A DNA stretch of 21,225 bases, taken from contig CAJPVJ010000711.1 in the NCBI GenBank assembly GCA_905397405.1, forward strand, positions 1 through 21,225, read 5' to 3'. Shown here piece by piece: positions 13,807-21,225 of this stretch (its first letter is position 1; each line of letters opens with the position of its first letter). The DNA comes from Oppiella nova (taxonomy: Eukaryota; Arthropoda; Arachnida; Sarcoptiformes; Oppiidae). Position numbers and translations under genes: made by a program. The notes below the pieces were generated by a model that worked only from the letters and a program-made list of their open reading frames with translations, was not told the origin of the DNA and searched no databases.

Positions 13807-14388
13807 TTTCCATACAATTCTTTGGACAGAACTCAATATAATTCTCAATAATGTATTCACTAATAGTCTAAACCCAAGCGCTGGGAATGAAAGTAAGAAT
13901 TTTTGACAAATTCTTTCACTTTTCTTATGATATAATATATTTATATTTATTGAATAATTAATGTGTAAGTAATGGCTTTTAGTATACTTTAAAGCAAATT
14001 ATTCTTAATATTTTCTATACATACAGACATGTTTATACAGAATACACACATTCTTGATAATCAAATATAAATGGGAAGTCAAATCAAACGAATTTGAATT
14101 GCATTCAATTTTTATGTTACAATTACTTTTGCAAAAATAATAACACACTTGTATATCTCATTTGAATATTAATAATTTGACAAATAATACGTTTAATGTT
14201 TAGTGCATTAATCGATGACTTTTCTATCAAAACATTCACTCTTTTTATGGCTTTATATTCTAATTATTAAATATAAAAACGTTTTTATCATTTTTTCTCT
14301 ATTGTCTGTCACTCACTATAACACATGAGAAACAATTCATTTGAGAATTGAATATAGATTTTGCAATTCTGTGCATATTTTGCATTCA
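13807..14388. other. AT-rich noncoding stretch
   Basis: Nothing supported: AT-rich, all frames closed within a few tens of codons, no repeat partner seen in this window. Confidence 0.4.
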
Positions 14389-15017
14389 TTTCGCTATTCT
14401 CTAAGTATTTTGTGGCGATAATTATTTTTTTTGCTATAATAATAACTGGGATTTGAATGCATAGTAACTTACTGTAAGTATATAAGTAATAGTCTTTCAG
14501 AGAGAGAATACATATAATAAATATTTAGATTAAAATTTTCATTTCATTTATTAAAATTCCAATCGATTTCTGAAAACTTTGTGTAAAACAACTGAAAAAT
14601 CGTTAAAGACTTTCAATATTTTCGTAGGCATTGGATTGGGTTCCGCGGAATCGATGCGAAAAATTATGTTTAAAAATATGAGGGAATTTGTATTTATTAA
14701 AAAATCAATTCAATTTCTGAACACAATTTTGTTTTTTGAGAGAAATTCTAGCATTTAATAACCAAATGTGAAATATTCTTGTTTTATAATAAAAAGAAAT
14801 AACGGAATAATAATATTTTACTTAAAATAAAATGAGAATTTTTGACAAACATTTCACACAAAATGATATAACATTTACTAGCATTTTGTTGCTCTCTCTC
14901 TCTCTCTGAAAGACTATTACTTATATACTTACAGTAAGTTACTATGCATTCAAATCCCAGTTATTATTATAGCAAAAAAAATAATTATCGCCACAAAATA
15001 CTTAGAGAATAGCGAAA
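14389..15017. repeat. Perfect inverted repeat, arms 14389-14507 and 14899-15017
   Basis: Arms of 119 bp are identical by eye, separated by a 391-bp spacer. Each arm ends on the spacer side with a GA/CT tract. The structure could form a cruciform in DNA or, if transcribed, a long RNA hairpin. Confidence 0.9.
14800..14908 (+). repeat. Direct repeat, copy 1 (partner 15154-15270)
   Basis: From TAACGGAATAATAA through a CT tract. Copy 2 at 15154-15270 begins exactly at the right TA of the MITE-like element and has a longer CT tract. Confidence 0.88.
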
Positions 15018-15029
15018 CTAAATGATGTA

Positions 15030-15153
15030 GGGGTTGATCGAAGTGTATGTACGCATGAGGGGAGGGGTCGTGTTTTGCGTACGATGTGCAACTAGGGGGG
15101 AGGGGGGTCAATTTTTGACCAAATTTTTGCGTACGTACTTTGTGGATGACGCC
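15030..15153. mobile_element. MITE-like element with TA target-site duplication
   Basis: A 124-bp GC-rich insert in AT-rich DNA, bounded by TA at 15028-15029 and 15154-15155. Its terminal inverted repeats are 26 bp (15030-15055 and 15128-15153), identical at 17 of 26 positions, with the inner part GTACGCA best conserved. The interior is purine-rich (GGGGAGGGG, GGGGGGAGGGGGG) with no coding capacity. TA duplication and inverted ends fit a non-autonomous Tc1/mariner-type element; no transposase is present in the window. Confidence 0.7.
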
Positions 15154-15270
15154 TAACGGAATAATAATATTTTACTTAAAATAAAATGAGAATTTTTTAC
15201 AAACATTTCACACAAAATGATATAACATTTACTAGCATTTTGTTGCTCTCTCTCTCTCTCTCTCTCTCTC
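15154..15270 (+). repeat. Direct repeat, copy 2 (partner 14800-14908)
   Basis: Nearly identical to 14800-14908, with a longer CT tract (15245-15270). The left edge coincides with the MITE-like element's TA. Confidence 0.88.
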
Positions 15271-15926
15271 GTCGGAGCTCTCACTCCATATTAGTGTAGA
15301 AATGAATAAAAATAGAGTTTAGTTTTGCTTTCATAACAAATAAAACAAATTCTTATCATTTCGCGAAAAATTTAAATAAAAAATGGATACAATAAAAGCG
15401 TGTATATAAAAAACTGAATACAACAAAAAAAGGGAGTCTAGTATTTAATGTTTAAAAATATTGTTAAGCAATTCGTCATTACTATTAACAATGAATTCAG
15501 AAAATAGAGTAACAAAATAAAAGTAACAAAAAAGCTTTGTATACAAAACGGCAACCAAGAGATAGTAATAAGGGATTGAATGTACAGAATATTCTGTACG
15601 TATTATATATGCAGTGTCTGTGCATTATATGTGTATAACTGTAAGCATAAGGAATAGTACGGAACGAGTCTTTATAAGTATATATTGTATATATATTTTG
15701 TATTTTACTTTTTTATACTTTTTTAGTTGATATGTAAAGTAATTGAATTGTAATCGCATGACTGAATAAGGGCTCCAAAAGCAAAAATGTTATATAAGTT
15801 TGTGTGTCTGTGCCTCACATTTACGTTAGTCTTTAAAATACAGTGAAATAAAATGTAATTCCGTTGCGATTCTCATTATATTTGCTAAGAGTTAAGGAGT
15901 TGTTGTATAGTTTTTTGTGTGTCCCC

Positions 15927-15960
<34 letters not shown>

Positions 15961-16205
15961 ATAGCTTTTGTAAAAATGTTGAGTTTTGTAATACAAAAAA
16001 TCACTTTCTTTTCCCTCACTTTCTTCAAACTCTTTAATACATATAACGAAAACTTATTCTCCAAAACACACTCTTATGAGAGACGACTGAAAATGTTATA
16101 TAAAAAATAAAGTGAAAATCTACTGAAAAATACTACACGTTATGCCCATTAAGGCGAATGAAGAGTGGAGTAAAATAAATCAATTTTTAACCGATGCCTA
16201 CATAT
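15271..16205. other. Noncoding stretch with a perfect palindrome and a CT tract
   Basis: No gene is supported. It contains an 18-bp perfect palindrome at 15582-15599 (centre GAATATTC) and a CT microsatellite at 15930-15959. The 63-codon frame at 15919-16110 is a translation of that tract plus AT-rich sequence. Confidence 0.45.
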
Positions 16206-16650
16206 CCCTATCCCCCCATACACTCTGTCTCATGGCATTCAATCACTGATCATATTATTAAAGCATAAAAACTATATTATATTTAAAAGTACAAAATTCT
16301 GCTCCATTTTATATCCACACATAAATCAGTGCAAAGATTTTGTCCGCAAAAAATGTTCAGCAATTTTGATGGGAAGTTAAGTTAAGACAACATATTATTC
16401 ATCGCTTACTCTTTGCGTACAAAGCAATCGATACTTTCATTAAACCTTTCGTCTCCTCATCCCAAGTGAACCACACATTCAGACCCTCACTGTTACTGTT
16501 GTATGCATTTTGTACGAGTATTATATGAGATGGCGAATCAAAATTACTATAAAATTGATGCAAAATATTGGTTTTATGAAAACAGGAAAGTAATCGCTTT
16601 TTCAGTGAAAAAAAAATTATATTTTTCACATCTTTTGATTCGATCGCATA

Positions 16651-16699
<49 letters not shown>

Positions 16700-17255
16700 A
16701 GAGCCTAAGCCTTTTATATTTAAATCCTTTGATACAGAAAACGAGTGGAAATTTCTATGCATTAAAATAGAGTTTGAGATGATTTGCAATAAATTTTCTC
16801 TAACCCTCTCTACCCTATCCCCCCATACACTCTGTCTCATGGCATTCAATCACTGATCATATTATTAAAGCATAAAAACTATATTATATTTAAAAGTACA
16901 AAATTCTGCTCCATTTTATATCCACACATAAATCAGTGCTAAAATTTTGTCCGCAAAAAATGTTCAGCAATTTTGATGGGAAGTTAAGTTAAGACAACAT
17001 ATTATTCATCGCTTACTCTTTGCGTACAAACCAATCGATACTTTCATTAAACCTTTCGTCTCCTCATCCCAAGTGAACCACACATTCAGACCCTCACTGT
17101 TACTGTTGTATGCATTTTGTGCGAGTATTATATGAGATGGCGAATCAAAATTACTATAAAATTGGTGCAAAATATTGGTTTTATGAAAACAGGAAAGTAA
17201 TCGCTTTTTCAGTGAAAAAAAATTATATTTTTCACATCTTTTGATTCGATCGCAC

Positions 17256-17302
<47 letters not shown>

Positions 17303-17418
17303 TCCAGAGCCTAAGCCTTTTATATTTAAATCCTTTGATACAGAAAACGAGTGGAAATTTCTATGCATTAAAATAGAGTTTGAGATGATTTGCAATAAAT
17401 TTTCTCTAACCCTCTCTT
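16206..17418. repeat. Tandem direct duplication, copies from 16206 and 16813
   Basis: Offset 607 bp, copies abutting. Each has a GA tract (16654-16695; 17260-17301, the second with an interruption). Frames through them give RERERE or SLSLSL peptides and are not genes. Small differences (for example 9 versus 8 A in one run) allow the copies to be told apart. Confidence 0.92.
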
Positions 17419-18078
17419 TCTGGATGTCATTTGTGTTATTGCGAGGGAATCATAGGAGGGGAACGGGAGCCGAAGAAAATTAGTTGAGAGCTCAGTGACT
17501 GACTGTGTCTTAGATCTCCTCTACAGCCAAGTATTTAATTGGATCTCTTTTTTTGTGTTAAATGTATTCTTTATCGCTACTACTGTTACACTGTATATCC
17601 AAATGCCTTCCCATTTCTTAACGACTAGTTGTAAATCAAATACAGAAATTTAAACGAGAAATGCAATCAATTATATCACTCATAATACAATGGTATTTAT
17701 ATACAAATCTTAACGGTACAGAAAAAGTTTTATTCAATCGTCAGCTTTAATTAGGAATTGAATGGAAAAAATCCTCAAAAGTATTTGTTATACAAATGGA
17801 TTTGTGAGACAAACGCATAAATAGTTTGTAAGTTTTTAAGTCTAAACTTTGCTAATATTTTTTATTTTCTTTATAGTAAATCTGGACATTTATGTTATAT
17901 AAACAAAAGGCCGATTAGATTAAAGAATATATTTTTATATATATTTTAAGGGAGAGTCAGACCTAACCCCCAATTGGATGGGCAGATGCCTTATACTGTA
18001 CACTATGTTAGCAAAATAAAACATATAATCCTTTGTTATTATCCGTATTATTATTTAGATTTTCATTTCGATTGAATG
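17419..18078. other. AT-rich noncoding stretch
   Basis: Nothing supported. A less AT-rich patch near 17430-17520 has no sustained reading frame. Confidence 0.4.
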
Positions 18079-19158
18079 ACTTATAATATAAAATTCTGTC
18101 GCAAATATGATTTGAGTGCTTATAGTATTTTGTATCCACATCTCCCTTATATCCTCATAATTCCCATAATAATAATAACAGTTATATAATATTCTGCGCG
18201 GATTTTTCTCCCAATTCTCGGCATTCAACACAGAATTTAATGCAATTCTCCCTATTATTCCCTCTCATTAGTGAAGTCAGGAGAGAGAGAGAGAGAGAGA
18301 GAACAATATATGAGTCCTAAAAATTACATACAAATTAATAATTCATACGAAAATCAGTGTTTTTGGAGTGCATATGGAATGAGTTGTATGTTATATATAA
18401 TCCATATATTATACACTTTTGTACATTTAATACATAAGTTTTATTGCAAACAAACAAAACTATGAATTACTAATTATCTTAACTTAACTTGGAGTTCTTA
18501 CGCTATAGTATATTAATATGAAAATCGTTTTAACATTTCATTATATCACATGTTTTGCATTAAAGCACTAAAAATGCATTCGCACTGCAATTAATGGCAT
18601 AACGAAGTTGGAAAACATACTTATAATATAAAATTCTGTCGCAAATATGATTTGAGTGCTTATAGTATTTTGTATCCACATCTCCCTTATATCCTCATAA
18701 TTCCCATAATAATAATAACAGTTATATAATATTCTGCGCGGATTTTCCTCCAAATTCTCGGCATTCAACACAGAATTTAATGCAATTCTCCCTATTATTC
18801 CCTCTCATTAGTGAAGTCAGGAGAGAGAGAGAGAGAGAGAGAGAGAACAATATATGAGTCCTAAAAATTACATACAAATTAATAATTCATATGAAAATCA
18901 GTGTTTTTGGAGTGCATATGGAATGAGTTGTATGTTATATATAATCCATATATTATACACTTTCGTACATTTAATACATAAGTTTTATTGCAAACAAAAC
19001 TATGAATTACTAATTATCTTAACTTAACTCCGAGTTCTTACGCTATAGTATATTAATATGAAAATCGTTTTAACATTTCATTATATCACATGTTTTGCAT
19101 TAAAGCACTAAAAATGCATTCGCACTGCAATTAATGGCATAACGAAGTTGGAAAACAT
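18079..19158. repeat. Tandem direct duplication, copies 18079-18618 and 18619-19158
   Basis: Two abutting 540-bp copies differing by a few substitutions, a GA tract length change (18281-18302 versus 18821-18846) and a 4-bp CAAA indel. No coding capacity. Confidence 0.93.
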
Positions 19159-19222
19159 TTTTATTTCAATTTCATTGCTCATACACTTAGCCCTCTCTCA
19201 TCTGCTTTTGTTATATATATTT

Positions 19223-19229
<7 letters not shown>

Positions 19230-19259
<30 letters not shown>

Positions 19260-19331
19260 TATGCGATCGAATCAAAAGATGTGAAAAATATAATTTTTTT
19301 TTCACTGAAAAAGCGATTACTTTCCTGTTTT
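19230..19331 (-). repeat. Inverted copy of part of 16578-16696
   Basis: Reverse complement of the segment around the GA tract of the first 16.2-kb copy. It shares that copy's 9-A run and ATAGTAAG rather than the second copy's 8-A run and ACAGTCAG, so it derives from copy 1. It is joined directly to the inverted repeat starting at 19336. Confidence 0.85.
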
Positions 19332-19335
19332 ACTA

Positions 19336-19452
19336 TATGCAATCGATGTTTGGGTTAACTCCACCGACTTTTGTATGTGTGTTGGGAAACATTGGTGACC
19401 CCATCATAATATGTAGATTACTTGTAATTTTGTATTTTGTAGTGACTCTCTC

Positions 19453-19496
<44 letters not shown>

Positions 19497-19981
19497 GTGC
19501 GAATACATCTGTGAATTCTCACCAATGAATTTGAGGGCACTTTACGAATGGAGTCGTGTTTTTGAAACAACAAAATTAACTAAAAGAGTGGTACATTTCA
19601 TACCGTTTTGTACAATACTTTAAGCAGGGTTATGAACATCACATTAGAGTTGCCATTCAAATAAATGCATTTCTCCAGAAGTTCCCCTCTCCTTATGTGT
19701 AACATATACAGTATATACAACTAATAGCATAATAATATAGATTAAGAAAATTATTTTTCTGGTCCACACAAATGGAGTTGCATTTCGCAGCGAAACAAAG
19801 ATTTTTGAGCCGAAAAATATTTTATATGCATTTAGTGCACAAACTTTTATGGCTTATAATGTACGCTACTATTCACTCTCGCATTTACTTCTCATCCCTT
19901 AATGTAGATTAGATTCCAGTCATTCCTTATGTTTAATACATATATAATACACACAAATATAGTATAAGTTATTGTTATTAT

Positions 19982-20018
<37 letters not shown>

Positions 20019-20125
20019 CTACAAAATACAAAATTACAAGTAATCTACATATTATGATGGGGTCACCAATGTTTCCCAACACACATACAAAAGTCGGTGG
20101 AGTTAACCCAAGCATCGATTGCCAT
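19336..20125. repeat. Inverted repeat, arms 19336-19491 and 19985-20125
   Basis: The arms match with about two differences outside the microsatellite. Each ends on the spacer side with its tract: CT at 19445-19491, GA at 19985-20015. The 493-bp spacer (19492-19984) holds no gene. Confidence 0.88.
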
Positions 20126-21062
20126 ATATGAGTCCTTAATCTAATTAATATACATTATATTATAAGCTATTAATCTGTTACGATATTACGGTTATGTCGT
20201 ACGCATTGTAATAGAGTTGCCTATTGTTGGCGACCCCTGACATTAGTCTAAAAGTTAGACTCCGCATACATATCGATTGTACGCTATATTTAATTATATC
20301 TCTAATTTATTTCATTAGTATTTCTTACTGTAAAAAATACACCAGAATTCTATACCAGAGTCAGTCAACTCTTAATGATTTTATATTCAAAAAATACTTT
20401 TTTGTGCGCTATTTAGTGGTCATAAATTTTAATTACACTCTAATGTCTAATACGACTATATATTTGCTATATATAGAAAGTGTATTAAACTCGACGGGCA
20501 CACAAAAATTGTCAATTCAATTATGAGAAAATTACTTTTATTTAATAAAACAATTAGTCCATTGGAAATATCCGTATGAGAAAGGATTGGCAATCATTGA
20601 ATTAACAGTTGCCATGATAAGTGACTTAAAAATATATTATACACAAAAAAACTTATTGTCTTCAGCTGTGGACTCATTTTAAAAACATTTTACATATAAT
20701 TGTTTTCTCGTGTAGAATATAATACAACGATTCAATACCAATACATGCCTGTCCTCTCATATATAAACCGAGTGTATATCCAACGAGAAAAAAAGTATTA
20801 AATTGTAATTTTATATGCCATTAATTTGATGAACACTTTAAGCATTAGGTTTTCTGTGCATCAAAATAAATAATTGAAGTTTTTATATATAATAACTTCA
20901 GTTATCATTAGTATAACTCGATGTTTAAAAAAATNATAATAAATTTTGGCTTCAACTCAATCTACTATACAAAAGACATTATCTGCACTAAAAACAATAG
21001 GATAGGGAGCGCAGGGATGGGAATACTATATAATAGCATTAGATTAGTATAGCCACTCAAAT
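20126..21062. other. AT-rich noncoding stretch with an ambiguous base
   Basis: No gene is supported; the 100-codon frame at 20224-20526 is AT-driven with no recognisable motif. A short stem (GTCTAA-AAG-TTAGAC) lies near 20248-20262. Base 20935 is N, the only ambiguous base in the window. Confidence 0.4.
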
Positions 21063-21089
21063 GTAAATTATTTGTGATAACAATAGCTA

Positions 21090-21128
<39 letters not shown>

Positions 21129-21202
21129 CAATCACTCAATAATTTGCATCATAAGACATAAGACTTCTATTATTGAGAGATAGGATCAGAAACAAAAAAG
21201 TT
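21063..21202 (-). repeat. Inverted repeat pair, right member (partner 13671-13806)
   Basis: Reverse complement of 13671-13806, with a GA tract at 21097-21126. It is followed directly by a 23-bp sequence (21203-21225) that also occurs at 20936-20958 just after the ambiguous base. Confidence 0.88.
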
Positions 21203-21225
21203 ATAATAAATTTTGGCTTCAACTC

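Noticed and set aside
16503-16856. Open frame with RERERE repeats (and SLSLSL on the other strand) over the GA tract
   Set aside because: The peptide is only the translation of (GA)n plus AT-rich flanks, the frame varies with tract length between the duplicate copies, and there is no recognisable domain.
19148-19528. 126-codon plus-strand frame rich in Leu and Ser
   Set aside because: It crosses two CT tracts and a junction between two inverted duplications; the frame is accidental.
20224-20526. 100-codon plus-strand frame
   Set aside because: The composition (Ile, Tyr, Phe, Leu) is that of AT-rich noncoding DNA; no motif, promoter or poly(A) context supports it.
13587-21030. Similar purine-rich patches near 13587-13610 and 20999-21025
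   Set aside because: The resemblance is about 25 bp with gaps and does not fit the inverted repeat next to them; too weak to call.
11336-21225. Search for tRNA, rRNA and CRISPR-like arrays
   Set aside because: No tRNA box B-like GGTTCGAATCC, no rRNA-like conserved block, and the repeats are long duplications or microsatellites, not short repeats with spacers.

Overview
This is animal nuclear DNA, AT-rich, with short spliceosomal introns (74-76 bp at the smallest), TATA/initiator promoters and many (GA/CT)n microsatellites. The one gene recognised across its whole length is TBC1D23, a Golgi trafficking protein found in animals. An arthropod, perhaps a mite, would fit, but the sequence alone does not prove it.

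Left part (1-5882), small compact genes. A proline/serine-rich stretch on the minus strand (about 535-1039) is either a small spliced gene or a decayed one. An intronless minus-strand protein kinase of the testis-specific (TSSK) type (2541 down to 1647) is complete except for one extra base between its HRD and DFG motifs. Head-to-head with it is a plus-strand gene for a small predicted type I membrane protein (2916-3479). Then come two tandem copies of a roughly 0.9-kb unit, each with a minus-strand gene for a small glycine-rich, single-span membrane protein (4124-4429 and 5011-5325). A 2-nt indel gives the two copies different C-terminal tails. The kinase and both small genes share a nearly identical TATA/initiator promoter although their proteins are unrelated, which suggests common expression control.

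Middle part (5959-11335), TBC1D23 on the plus strand. I assembled nine coding exons that join in phase into a 728-residue protein: acidic N-terminus, TBC domain without its catalytic Arg and Gln fingers, rhodanese-like domain, and C-terminal PH-like domain. Intron 7 uses a GC-AG splice pair. Exon 5 is present twice, 528 bp apart. The copies encode the same peptide, differ only at synonymous sites, and cannot both be included without shifting the frame.

Right part (11336-21225), about 10 kb with no supported gene. It holds several back-to-back direct duplications of about 0.54-0.68 kb, several inverted duplications (one with perfect 119-bp arms), a 124-bp TA-flanked MITE-like element, and more than ten (GA/CT)n tracts inside or at the edges of the duplicated blocks. 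Because abutting duplications with allele-like divergence occur throughout the window, part of this structure could come from assembling two haplotypes in tandem. One ambiguous base (20935) lies next to another repeat.
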